Shown: piece by piece, positions 55,282 to 63,124 of the stretch | Layout of the letters: the number at the start of each line of letters is the position of its first letter | Position numbering within the stretch: the stretch's first letter is position 1 | Origin: an uncultured beta proteobacterium | GTDB taxonomy: Bacteria > Pseudomonadota > Gammaproteobacteria > Burkholderiales > SG8-41 | Direction: 5' to 3' | Length of the DNA: 64,000 nt | NCBI GenBank assembly: GCA_903889565.1 | Contig: CAISYC010000068.1 | Coordinates: forward strand, 62,001 to 126,000 | The notes under the pieces: model-generated | Seen by the model: the letters and a program-made list of their open reading frames with translations, nothing else | Told to the model about the DNA's origin: nothing | Database searches by the model: none | Made by a program: the position numbers and the translations under genes

Positions 55282-56550
55282 TTAGGCCGCTGCCCGAATC
55301 TCCTCTTTCAATGTCGTTTCAAAACTGGGCAACTTGGTTACGGCAACAGCCAGTGTTGTGTCGGCAAGATGCGCGTAGTGCTTTGCTGTGATGCGTGTGT
55401 CCGAATGCCCGAGCAATTTTGAGATTGTTAGCAGATCGACGCCCGCATTGGCCAGATGCGACGCGTATGTATGGCGCAACTCATGAAAGGATACCATCGG
55501 CGTGACCTCGGCCACTTTGCAGGCCACCTTTAGGGCGCGCACATGATAGTTATGCCCCCATGCTTTGCCATCCTCACGAGTAAAAACGAGTTCATCGCCG
55601 GTCTTGCCGGTGAGGGCGTCGGTGAAGTGCGCCAGACCTTCGGGATTGAGCGGAACATGGCGCGGCTTTCCTGATTTTGATTCCGCGATGTAAATCTGCG
55701 CTTTTTTGAGATTTATATCTGCGACTTTCAGTGCTGCCAGTTCGCCGCGTCGTGCGCCTGTGAGCAGTGCAGCGCGCACAAGGGCGCGAAGGTCCGGTTG
55801 ACAGGCGGTAACAAGGCGCCCCCCCTCCGCGTCGGTCAGGAAGCGGATGCGTGCCTGATCGACGTTCTTATACGGTTTCACCTTTCGCCATGTGGCGTTG
55901 CTGGTTATGTCGCCATCGTTGAAGGCTTTATTTAGCATTGCCTTGAACACAGTCAGGATGCGATTAGCTGTGGACTTGCGCGCCATCTTGTCGGCTGCGG
56001 TTTTAGGTGCAGTGCGACGATTGATTTTCTTCCCAAACTTGCCGGTGCGAAGGCGGGCAGGTGTGGTCGCCAGTTTCTCCTGCCACTCTCGGATACCCTT
56101 GGTGGTCAGGTCGGCCAGTTTTTTCTCACCGAAGGCGGGAAGGATATGCGCGTTAATTGCGCTTTCAGCCATCGCGACACCTTTCTTGTTGACGCGAAAC
56201 CATGACAGGTAATTCTCGGCCGCTTCTTTGACGGTCATGTCCTTAATAAGCACGCCGTTCCGCAACTTGGCCTCGGTGTCCTTGTCCCTTGCCTTGGCCT
56301 GCGCTTCATAGAAAGTCAGCACTGTTACGCCGTCTGCGGGTTGATAGTCGTCGGCAGTTCCCAAGGCCCTCACGGCGTATTTGGTGTTCGGTAGGGCTAT
56401 CTTGACACTCCATGTGCCATAACCCTTGGCGGTGCGTCGGTATATGAGCGTCAGGCCGTCACCAATCTCACGGAAATACCGCTGTCCCGCGGTCAGGCGC
56501 AGACGCGCCGTTCGATTGTCGAGTTTTGCGTCGCGTGCTGATTGGGCCAT
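55282..56550 (-). CDS. int: Tyrosine-type site-specific integrase
   Basis: The start at ATG 56550 follows CGGAGAGA and gives 422 residues; the longer track frame reads through the arm-repeat region. The N-terminal arm-binding and core-binding domains precede a catalytic domain with R in LLTGARRGELAALK, HELRHTYASHLA (H-x-x-R), the GHSDTRIT histidine and the nucleophile tyrosine in AKHYAHLAD. It inserts the island into the tRNA-Glu 3' half. It lies at the end away from the intact tRNA, close to attR, and is transcribed away from it. Confidence 0.93.
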   Translation of the reverse strand: MAQSARDAKLDNRTARLRLTAGQRYFREIGDGLTLIYRRTAKGYGTWSVKIALPNTKYAVRALGTADDYQPADGVTVLTFYEAQAKARDKDTEAKLRNGVLIKDMTVKEAAENYLSWFRVNKKGVAMAESAINAHILPAFGEKKLADLTTKGIREWQEKLATTPARLRTGKFGKKINRRTAPKTAADKMARKSTANRILTVFKAMLNKAFNDGDITSNATWRKVKPYKNVDQARIRFLTDAEGGRLVTACQPDLRALVRAALLTGARRGELAALKVADINLKKAQIYIAESKSGKPRHVPLNPEGLAHFTDALTGKTGDELVFTREDGKAWGHNYHVRALKVACKVAEVTPMVSFHELRHTYASHLANAGVDLLTISKLLGHSDTRITAKHYAHLADTTLAVAVTKLPSFETTLKEEIRAAA

Positions 56551-56570
56551 TCCAGTCTCTCCGTATTGTC

Positions 56571-56592
56571 CGTGTCGCGGCCGTGTCGCGGC
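56571..56592 (+). repeat. Right candidate integrase arm sites
   Basis: A perfect tandem of the 11-mer CGTGTCGCGGC lies between the integrase start and attR, about 105 bases inside the core. The matching pair near attL is at 45783-45804. Confidence 0.55.
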
Positions 56593-56649
56593 GACATACG
56601 AAAACAATGATAGACACCGGTAGGCTGTAAAGCAAGTAAAGACGAGGGT

Positions 56650-58326
56650 CTACAGGTAGTTATGTTGTATTCTGATGTCTACCGAAAACCGTTTTACCAC
56701 CCTTTCACGGTGAGTACCGGGGTTCGAATCCCCGTGGGGACGCCACTCAGGCACGAAGCTGGGCACCTCTCCCAGCTTCCCTTGTCTGGATAGCGTGACG
56801 GCGCGCGCCAGGGCGCCGTAGCTGCCCTTGATGTGCAGTTCGTTGCCGTCCAGCCGCACCTCATCGACCAGCAAATTCAGGTATGCCTTGCCGAATCCAG
56901 ACTCGGCATCCAGTAGCCGCTCCTTCAACGCCCGGGTGAATTTCGCGATGTGCGCGGTGGTGAGCTGGTTTGCCGACACATCCCATTTGTTCCGCAGTCC
57001 CGCTTGCGCGCTCAGAACGGCTTGCCGACGTGCCTGGAGCTTCTGCGAGCGTTCCTGCAGCGTTGTATCGAGCGGCAGCAGGCCTTTTTCGACCGCCTCG
57101 TAAAGGCGGGCAATTCCCGCGTCGACTTCCTTGAGTTCGCGTGTCAATTCCTGGAGCCGCGCGTCTTCGGTGCCGCGTGCTGCGCGCTGACGTTTGCGCA
57201 ATTCCCGCAGCATGATCTCGACCCGGGTCGGCGTGAACACCTTGTCGGCCAGCGTGGTCAGAACGATCTGCTCCGTGGTTTCCCGGCTCAGGTTGCGCCC
57301 GGTGCAGCGATTTACGCCCTTGTTCATTCGCGTCGTGCATTTGTAGTAGCGATACCGACCGCTCTTGCCGGTGGCCTGAGTCATGCCGGCGCCGCAGTTC
57401 CCGCATTTCATGAGCCCGACCAGCAGTGCCGGCGAGGCGAGCCGTTGCCCCGGTATCTGGCCGGGTTGTCGCGCGTGACGACGGGCCGCGATGCGGTCGA
57501 ATGTCCGCTGATCGACAATCGACGGCACTTCAACCTTGATCCACTCGCTCACGGCCTTTTGCTTGCGTGCGCGACACTCGATCCGGTTGAAATAGAACTC
57601 GCCGACGTAGACGTGATCGGAGAGGATCTGGTCTATTTTCTGAATCCGCCACGGCCGGCCACGAATCGTGATGCCCTGATCGTTCAGGTGGCCCGCAATA
57701 TTCTTCATGCCCATGCTGCGACCGGACCGGCCGTACAGATACAGGTCGTAGATCTTGCGTACGATTTCGGCGTCGACGGGGTCCACCTCAAGGCGGCGTT
57801 TCTGCTTGCCCCGCCGGCCGGTCACATCGACATCGACCACCCGATATCCGAACGGCGCGCGCGATCCGTTCCAGTAGCCCTGCCGTGCGTTCTCCTTCAT
57901 CGCGCGTAGCGTGTGTTTGGCGTTTTCCTTGCTCTGGTATTCGTCAAAGAGGCTGAACAGCTTCCGGGCCATCTCACCCGAGGGATCGTCGCCCGTTTGT
58001 TGTGTGATCGATATGACCTTCACGCCGGACGTCTTGAGTTTCCGCTCGTAGAGCCCGAATTCAAGGGCGTCGCGGAAGAATCGGGAGAGACTATGGACGA
58101 CGATGGCTTCAAACGGTGGTGGGGAAAGGGAGGCATCCCCGATCATTTGCTGGAACACCGGACGCCGGTCATCGGTGGCGGTTGCACCAGCCTCGACGTA
58201 TTCCGACACCAGGTGGTGATGCTGCGCCTTGCACCACTCGCGCAGTTGCCGCAGTTGATCGGGAATGGAGAGATCGTTCTCCACCTGTTTGCCCGTGGAC
58301 ACCCGGGCGTAAATCACCACGTCCAT
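56650..58326 (-). CDS. Large serine recombinase with zinc ribbon, 3' end reading into attR
   Basis: The N-terminal resolvase domain has the catalytic serine in IYARVSTGK (Ser 10); a recombinase domain follows (residues about 165-270), then a zinc beta-ribbon CGNCGAGM...YYKCTTR and a coiled-coil rich C-terminus. The total is 558 residues. The last codons are WRPHGDSNPGTHRERV, the antisense translation of the tRNA-Glu 3' half (exactly 16 codons, 48 bp), then 15 residues contributed by the neighbouring island. It integrates a second element at the same tRNA. The catalytic domains are intact, so it may still be active. Confidence 0.88.
   Translation of the reverse strand: MDVVIYARVSTGKQVENDLSIPDQLRQLREWCKAQHHHLVSEYVEAGATATDDRRPVFQQMIGDASLSPPPFEAIVVHSLSRFFRDALEFGLYERKLKTSGVKVISITQQTGDDPSGEMARKLFSLFDEYQSKENAKHTLRAMKENARQGYWNGSRAPFGYRVVDVDVTGRRGKQKRRLEVDPVDAEIVRKIYDLYLYGRSGRSMGMKNIAGHLNDQGITIRGRPWRIQKIDQILSDHVYVGEFYFNRIECRARKQKAVSEWIKVEVPSIVDQRTFDRIAARRHARQPGQIPGQRLASPALLVGLMKCGNCGAGMTQATGKSGRYRYYKCTTRMNKGVNRCTGRNLSRETTEQIVLTTLADKVFTPTRVEIMLRELRKRQRAARGTEDARLQELTRELKEVDAGIARLYEAVEKGLLPLDTTLQERSQKLQARRQAVLSAQAGLRNKWDVSANQLTTAHIAKFTRALKERLLDAESGFGKAYLNLLVDEVRLDGNELHIKGSYGALARAVTLSRQGKLGEVPSFVPEWRPHGDSNPGTHRERVVKRFSVDIRIQHNYL
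56698..56745 (+). repeat. attR: partial tRNA-Glu copy
   Basis: Identical over 48 bases to 45690-45737. It lacks the 5' half of the tRNA, so it is not a functional gene. The serine-recombinase frame crosses it. Confidence 0.9.
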
Positions 58327-58336
58327 AGCACGCTCC

Positions 58337-58486
58337 TTAGTTCTCGGATGAATCGGCCTCGATCAGCAACTGGCGAAGGAGACCTGCGAAATGCGCTTGA
58401 ATGAGGTCGAGTTCCTCGCACGACACGGCGTCCTGCGGGATATCCAAGCTGAACTCAACCGAAACTTCAGGGTTCTGCGGTAGCAA
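58337..58486 (-). CDS. 49-residue protein preceding the serine recombinase
   Basis: Absent from the ORF track because it starts with TTG. The frame begins ten bases after a GGAGG and reads LPQNPEVSVEFSLDIPQD...LLIEADSSEN, ending at TAA whose surroundings (TAAGGAGCGTGCT) provide the ribosome site of the recombinase. The acidic composition and coupling suggest a real accessory gene, perhaps a recombination directionality factor, but it has no recognisable DNA-binding motif. Confidence 0.5.
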   Translation of the reverse strand: MLPQNPEVSVEFSLDIPQDAVSCEELDLIQAHFAGLLRQLLIEADSSEN

Positions 58487-58510
58487 TCATGCTCCACCTC
58501 CTTTCATTGC

Positions 58511-58720
58511 TCAAGTGGTCCTGCCCGGTCCGTGCCGTTCCTGCCCAGACTCGACGGGGATCGTGTCCAGATCCCTGATGAGCCCGGCTCTGCCAAATTC
58601 GTCCAGGATGAGCCGCCGGAACGCCTCGAACTGGTGTTCCGGAAGTGCCGCCTGCGCAATCAGCAGCACGCGGTTGAGCCGTGCGTTAACCAGCGGCAGA
58701 ATCGCTTCCTTGGTCAGCAT
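58511..58720 (-). CDS. 69-residue conserved-looking protein of the serine-recombinase element
   Basis: The frame extends to a TTG at 58873 in the track, but the plausible family-like start is ATG 58720 (MLTKEAILPLVNARLNRVL). The product is a helical protein with LPEHQFEAFRRLILDEFGR, ending in QERHGPGRTT. Short genes of this kind commonly accompany serine recombinases. Function unknown. It is followed by the 49-residue gene and the recombinase on the same strand. Confidence 0.5.
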   Translation of the reverse strand: MLTKEAILPLVNARLNRVLLIAQAALPEHQFEAFRRLILDEFGRAGLIRDLDTIPVESGQERHGPGRTT

Positions 58721-59251
58721 GGCATTGCCCCAGTCGTATTCATGTCCAACCCCTTTCCGTCCTGTCAGCCGTTCCGCAATGGCGTTTCCCACCGCGTCGA
58801 GCGTGCATGCAAGTGGAGCGCCGCCCGCCACCGTGGAAAACGCCACAGAGTTCCGGATGGTCGGTGCAGCCAAACTGCTATCCGCACATACACCGCCATC
58901 CCATTGCTTCCTTCTTGATACCGATGAATCGAGTCTTGTAGTTGCTGCGTTGTCGCCTTGCTACTGGTGTGTGTTGCCTGTCTGGTCAGTGTTGCTGTCC
59001 GTCTCGGCTGCGTATGCATACGAGATCTACAAGGGACACGGGACACCACGCCCGTTTCGTGCAAGGGTTTTGTTTCTTGCCAGCGCTGCACGGCGCTTTT
59101 GGTTTGGCGTCGATGGTCTTGCCTGTGGGCATTGCGAACACATCGAAGGCCCTTGACCCAGGGCCCACTGGGGCGTCGCAGGGACGCCGGGTACCAATCC
59201 GTGACGGGGATCATTCGGCGAGCGGCATTGCGCCACTTGCGTTACGGGTGG

Positions 59252-59358
59252 GATGACCGGTTTCCCGGTCATCGAAAGGCACAGATCACCGACGCCGGGC
59301 AGCGCGAGCTGCTGGCGTCGGTGTTTTACGCGCGTTCCATTTCAAGCGAACGCGCGTA
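59252..59358. repeat. Three consecutive perfect hairpins
   Basis: GATGACCGG-TTTC-CCGGTCATC (59252-59273), CACCGACGCC...GGCGTCGGTG with an inner GCAGC-GCGA-GCTGC stem (59287-59323) followed by TTTT, and TACGCGCGTT...AACGCGCGTA (59327-59358). All main stems pair perfectly over nine or ten bases. They could be a terminator array, a structured RNA or a DNA-processing site. Confidence 0.6.
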
Positions 59359-60223
59359 GACCCGAGCGGATCCTGTGAGCTAAACACGAGTGTCCAGCGC
59401 ATGCGGAAGTGCATGGCCGGACTATGGGTGCGAACAAGAATCGTGAGGCGGGAGCGATCGCTACCAGTATCGGTAGACGTAACGTGCCCGCGCGCCGCGA
59501 TTGCATCGCAACGATGCCGCCTTTGAGGACGGCGATTGAGACGACTACGGCTGCCGACTGCTGACAGCCATTCGCTACTGACGAATATCCCCGAGCCTTG
59601 CGGCCACCGGCTTTCAGGGGATGAGGCCGGTTTTGGGCGCTCTTTCGAGCAAAGGACGATGCGTAACGGGCATCAACCGGGCTGACACAGCCAGCGCAAA
59701 TCCGAATTCACTGCCGCGCGTAGTTACGTCTGTGCTTTCTTAAAGACGGTATCGGATGATACTGGAACATCCCACTGTCCTGACCGCCGCGCGATTCCTT
59801 CTGTGACTAGGGAACCATGCTCCGAGTTCCGAAAAAATCGCAAAAATTGGCAATCCGATATATCGCAGTGTCAATTTCTAGGCCGAGAGCGAAATTTGCA
59901 GTCCGTCTGCCGCTGGATTGCAGTAGACGTGCAGTCAATATGCAGCATTATTGCAGCATCCTGGCAGCCGGGACCCGGTGGGTTGACTGATGGCAAGTCC
60001 CGATTCGTTACCGTCGAGGACGACTTCGCGCACGGTTGAATCATCACATTGAAAGCTGTCCAACGGACATCGACTGCGCCAGAGCGCGGTCTATTGGATG
60101 AACCCTGCGCCAGTGGAACTAGGGTGCCGAATACGCCAGTTTTGAGCCCGTCACGTGAATCTGCAGGGAGTCGTCACTTGAAAAATCGGCCGTTTGGCTG
60201 CGCCAGTGCTGGATATCAGCGCC

Positions 60224-60255
60224 TCGTCACTACCGGTTAGCACCCGTAGTGACGA
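60224..60255. repeat. Perfect 10-bp inverted repeat
   Basis: TCGTCACTAC and GTAGTGACGA are separated by 12 bases, with two more pairs outside a single mismatch. No T run follows. It may be a protein-binding site or part of a transposon end. Confidence 0.45.
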
Positions 60256-60524
60256 TGCGCGTTGGCGCAGACCATTGGCGCAGGAACACGAGAAAATTCT
60301 GGCGCAGAATGCGGTTTCCCCTGAGGCTGCCGCCCTCTTGCCTTAGAAATTCTGGTGCACGCAGCGTTGCGCGACGCCCAGGGCTGGTACACAGAACACG
60401 TTCCAGGCGCAAGGCATATTCGACGCGGCCATAGCCACGAAGCGCAAAGTACTACTTAAGGCCTAACTACCGGCTTGGTCGCAGTGCGTTAACCCAATCA
60501 GGAAATTTCTGTGAGGGAAACGTC

Positions 60525-60662
60525 ATGTCGATTGCGGATAGATGGGTGCGCGACAGGCCGCAAGAAGCGGTGCTGGAGACTGGACGCGCTGCACTGCCCG
60601 ATGACAAATTACTGACGAACTTTCTGCGCACACCGGCCGCGCAATTGCTGGCGGGGATGTAA
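60525..60662 (+). CDS. 45-residue ORF upstream of the IS91-type transposase
   Basis: ATG 60525 follows GAGGGAAACG. The peptide reads MSIADRWVRDRPQEAVLETG and ends LLAGM, 26 bases before the transposase start. It is short but well placed and may be an accessory gene of the IS or the remnant of a larger upstream gene. Not recognised. Confidence 0.4.
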   Translation: MSIADRWVRDRPQEAVLETGRAALPDDKLLTNFLRTPAAQLLAGM

Positions 60663-60688
60663 GAGATCGCTGTCGGTAAGCGCGCATC

Positions 60689-62149
60689 ATGGGACAAGCG
60701 CTGCAGTCAGCGCCGGCTGGCCACCCTGCCGCCTTTTCGTACGAGCGGCGGCGCCCGGAAGAAACGACGCTCTATCAGGTGGTGCAGGAACAGTTGGAGA
60801 CCTTCCTCGCCGAGGTCGAAGCCAAGACCGGCGCGGGCTTGCCGGAGTTTGTCAAAGACGAGTTCGAGGCCTTTCTCGAATGCGGCATATTGGCGTATGG
60901 CTTTCTGAGGCTACGCTGTGCGGGCTGCGCGCATGAGAAGCTGGTGGCGTTTTCCTGCAAGCGTCGCGGTTTTTGCCCCTCGTGCGGTGCGCGGCGCATG
61001 GCGGAGAGCGCCGCGCACCTGGTCGACGAGGTGATCCCCCGCGTGCCGGTGCGGCAATGGGTGTTGTCGTTTCCAATCCCGCTGCGTATCCTGTTCGCGG
61101 CGCACCCCGAACTACTCACGCCGGTGTTGCGCATCGTCCACCGCGTCATCGCGAGGTTTCTGCTCAAGCAAGCGGGGCTGAAACGCGCCGCAGCCGACAC
61201 CGGCGCGGTCACGCTGATACAGAGATTTGGTTCAGCCGCCAATCTGAATATTCATTTGCATTGTCTGGTGCTCGACGGGGTCTATCGGCGCACGGAGGGT
61301 GAACCGGATTTCCAGGAGGCGCGCGCACCCAGCCGCGATGAATTAGCGGTTTTGCTCGAAAAGATCATCGCGCGCCTGCTGAAAATGCTGATCCGCCTGG
61401 GCCATCTGGTCGAAGAGGAGGGTGTGAGGTACATAGCCGACAGGGATGCGGACAATTCGTTGGCGTCATTGCAAGCTGCCTCCTGCACCTATCGGATTGC
61501 GCTGGGGCCGCGCGCCGGACAGAAGGTGCTGAGCTTGCGCACCGTGGCCGGCCGGAACGAGAAAACCACGACGGCCCTGTGCGCCGAAGCGCACGGCTTT
61601 AGCCTGCATGCCGGGGTGCGCTGTGGCGCCCATCAGCGCAAGGAACTCGAACGGCTGTGCCGCTACATCACGCGCCCCGCGATCGCCAACGAACGGGTGA
61701 AGCGCGATGGATCGGGGGATGTCGTGCTGCAACTCAAAAGCGCGTGGCGCGACGGCACCACGCACATCAGGATGTCGCCGCTGGAATTCATGCAGCGCCT
61801 GGCCGCGCTGGTGCCGCGTCCGCGCCTGCATCTGATCCGCTTTCACGGTGTGCTGGCCCCCAATGCCGGGTTGCGTGCCGCGATCGTGCCGGGCCCACCG
61901 CAGAAACCCGGCGATGATGCAGATCACCATGAGCACGGCGCGCCGGCGCGCATGGGCTGGGCGCGTTTGCTCAAGCGCGTGTTCGATATCGACCTCGAAC
62001 ACTGCCCGCAGTGTGGCGGCGACTTGAAGATCATCGCCGCGATCGAAGAGCCTGCGGTGATTGTCAGGATACTCACGCATCTGGGGTTGCCTGCACGCGC
62101 GCCGCCGCGCTCGCCGGCGCGGCCGCTGGATCTCTTCCAGGCGGCCTGA
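60689..62149 (+). CDS. IS91-family transposase (HUH, Y1-type)
   Basis: A 486-residue rolling-circle transposase. The N-terminal zinc-binding region shows CAGCAHE, CKRRGFCPSCGARRM and a conserved helix; the HUH motif is NIHLHCLVLDG (His about 189 and 191) and the catalytic tyrosine is in LCRYITRPAI. A C-terminal CPQCGGDLKIIAAI zinc knuckle closes the protein. Full length and apparently intact. The element has no inverted terminal repeats in this family, and its oriIS and terIS ends could not be fixed from sequence alone. Confidence 0.9.
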   Translation: MGQALQSAPAGHPAAFSYERRRPEETTLYQVVQEQLETFLAEVEAKTGAGLPEFVKDEFEAFLECGILAYGFLRLRCAGCAHEKLVAFSCKRRGFCPSCGARRMAESAAHLVDEVIPRVPVRQWVLSFPIPLRILFAAHPELLTPVLRIVHRVIARFLLKQAGLKRAAADTGAVTLIQRFGSAANLNIHLHCLVLDGVYRRTEGEPDFQEARAPSRDELAVLLEKIIARLLKMLIRLGHLVEEEGVRYIADRDADNSLASLQAASCTYRIALGPRAGQKVLSLRTVAGRNEKTTTALCAEAHGFSLHAGVRCGAHQRKELERLCRYITRPAIANERVKRDGSGDVVLQLKSAWRDGTTHIRMSPLEFMQRLAALVPRPRLHLIRFHGVLAPNAGLRAAIVPGPPQKPGDDADHHEHGAPARMGWARLLKRVFDIDLEHCPQCGGDLKIIAAIEEPAVIVRILTHLGLPARAPPRSPARPLDLFQAA

Positions 62150-62306
62150 TCCTCACGACAAGAGCGGTTCTGCAGCGGGGCTGACGATCCCGCGCGGCCT
62201 GCGCTCGCGTGAAGCGGTCGGAGTGAGGCGATTTGGGACGATGTAGGGCTCAAATAGGCATCGCGAGCGGGGAATTATCGGGGAATTTTCAGCAATTACC
62301 GTCCGA

Positions 62307-62335
62307 TTGACCGCTTGTCGGGCCGGCGATATAGT
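62307..62335 (+). promoter_or_regulatory. Sigma-70 promoter of the toxin-antitoxin operon
   Basis: TTGACC at 62307-62312 and TATAGT at 62330-62335 are 17 bases apart, about 90 bases before the antitoxin start. An imperfect 11-bp tandem CGGGGAATT(A/T)T lies just upstream. Confidence 0.6.
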
Positions 62336-62426
62336 CGCGGACAGTCAAAAGAGGCGTTTAAATTTCCTATTCGCTATTCGCCGTGTAGAATTCGTCCGAG
62401 AACGCATTCGATCCTCAAGGTACAGC

Positions 62427-62648
62427 GTGATCCGAAAAATTGAAGCCGTGGTTGACGAGCAAGGCACTGTCCGCCTGAAGGAGGCGGTCCGGCTGGTGGC
62501 GCCGCGGCGCGCGGTCGTCACGATCTTCGACGAGGATAGGGCCGGCCAGGTTGGCGAGGCCACCCTGCTCAGCGAACCGGCCCTTGCTCAGGACTGGAAT
62601 CGCCCTGAAGAGGACGCCGCGTGGTCGCACCTTCAGTCGGCTCGGTAG
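62427..62648 (+). CDS. Antitoxin of a MazF/PemK-type module
   Basis: GTG 62427 gives 73 residues starting IRKIEAVVDEQGTVRLKE; the 40 codons before it in the track cover the promoter. The N-terminal beta-rich part resembles short antitoxins of the AbrB/DUF2281 kind, and the C-terminal LAQDWNRPEEDAAW is the acidic, flexible toxin-binding tail. Its 3' end overlaps the toxin start by 28 bases, the usual coupling that ensures antitoxin is made first. Confidence 0.7.
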   Translation: MIRKIEAVVDEQGTVRLKEAVRLVAPRRAVVTIFDEDRAGQVGEATLLSEPALAQDWNRPEEDAAWSHLQSAR

Positions 62649-62962
62649 TACTCGTTCCTTTCCCGTTTTCCGACCTCTCTCAGAGCAAGCTACGCCCCGC
62701 CGTCGTGCTCGCCGCTGTCGGTCGCGGCGATTGGATTCTGTGTCAGGTAACCAGCAGTCCATATGCAGATGCGAATGCCATAAGGCTCACGAATTCTGAC
62801 TTCGAAAAAGGCTCCCTCCGCGTCGTCAGCTACGCGCGGCCCGGCAAACTGTTCACTGCCAATCAGGAACTGCTTGTGTCGGAGGTCGGCATTCTGAATG
62901 ATAAGGCGTTTAACCGCCTGCTTGACGCGGTCGTCGGCGTTCTCCGTCCCACGGGAAAATAG
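62621..62962 (+). CDS. MazF/PemK-family endoribonuclease toxin
   Basis: From GTG 62621 the 113 residues open with GSVVLVPFPFSDLSQSKLRPAVVL, quoted in part as VPFPFSDLSQSKLRPAVVL, the N-terminal signature of MazF-like toxins with the catalytic arginine after the K. The rest has the SH3-like barrel pattern (ILCQVTSSPY). It probably cleaves mRNA when released from the antitoxin. The pair lies between the IS91 element and a terminator and may stabilise this accessory segment. Confidence 0.82.
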   Translation: MVAPSVGSVVLVPFPFSDLSQSKLRPAVVLAAVGRGDWILCQVTSSPYADANAIRLTNSDFEKGSLRVVSYARPGKLFTANQELLVSEVGILNDKAFNRLLDAVVGVLRPTGK

Positions 62963-63036
62963 AGGCATCCCGGGAACTCACTACTCGACCGATAGAACCT
63001 CGACCCAGTGCCCACCTTCATCCCCTTCGGCACGCC

Positions 63037-63073
63037 AAAACAAAACAGCCACTGCGAGGTGGCTTTTTTGTTT
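63037..63073. terminator. Bidirectional rho-independent terminator
   Basis: AGCCAC-TGCGAG-GTGGCT is flanked by an A-rich stretch before and TTTTTTGTTT after it. It can end the toxin operon on the plus strand and the TonB receptor gene on the minus strand. Confidence 0.8.
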
Positions 63074-63124
63074 CAGGATTTTCATGTCAGTGTTCGCGCA
63101 TCGCGTTGATGAGGCGGGCGCCGG

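Larger units (their letters stand above)
45690..56745. mobile_element. Integrated island of about 11 kb at tRNA-Glu, P4-like satellite or small integrative element
   Basis: Bounded by the 48-bp tRNA-Glu repeat. The right end carries a conserved core read leftward: tyrosine integrase, AlpA-like regulator, PrimPol/AAA primase-helicase and a small basic protein. The left half is variable cargo: an IS21-like MITE, a membrane WYL protein, truncated cyclase-like and hsdR genes, and small hypothetical or exported proteins. No capsid, tail, relaxase or conjugation genes are visible, so it would need a helper for transfer. The integrase-alpA-primase set and the size match P4-like satellites; this classification is inference. 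Confidence 0.85.
58874..60524. other. Non-coding stretch with hairpins, no supported gene
   Basis: About 1.65 kb without a convincing coding region. Track ORFs here overlap on both strands, lack ribosome sites and have irregular composition. The stretch contains three consecutive perfect hairpins at 59252-59358 and another at 60224-60255. The right boundary of the serine-recombinase element is probably inside it but cannot be located. Confidence 0.5.

Noticed and set aside
56698-56745. Second tRNA-Glu gene
   Set aside because: Only the 3' half from the anticodon stem on is present; the 5' half is replaced by unrelated sequence, so it is an attachment site.
58401-59359. Plus-strand ORFs of 251 and 133 residues
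   Set aside because: They are antisense to the short genes of the serine-recombinase element or lie in structured non-coding DNA and have serine/arginine-biased composition.
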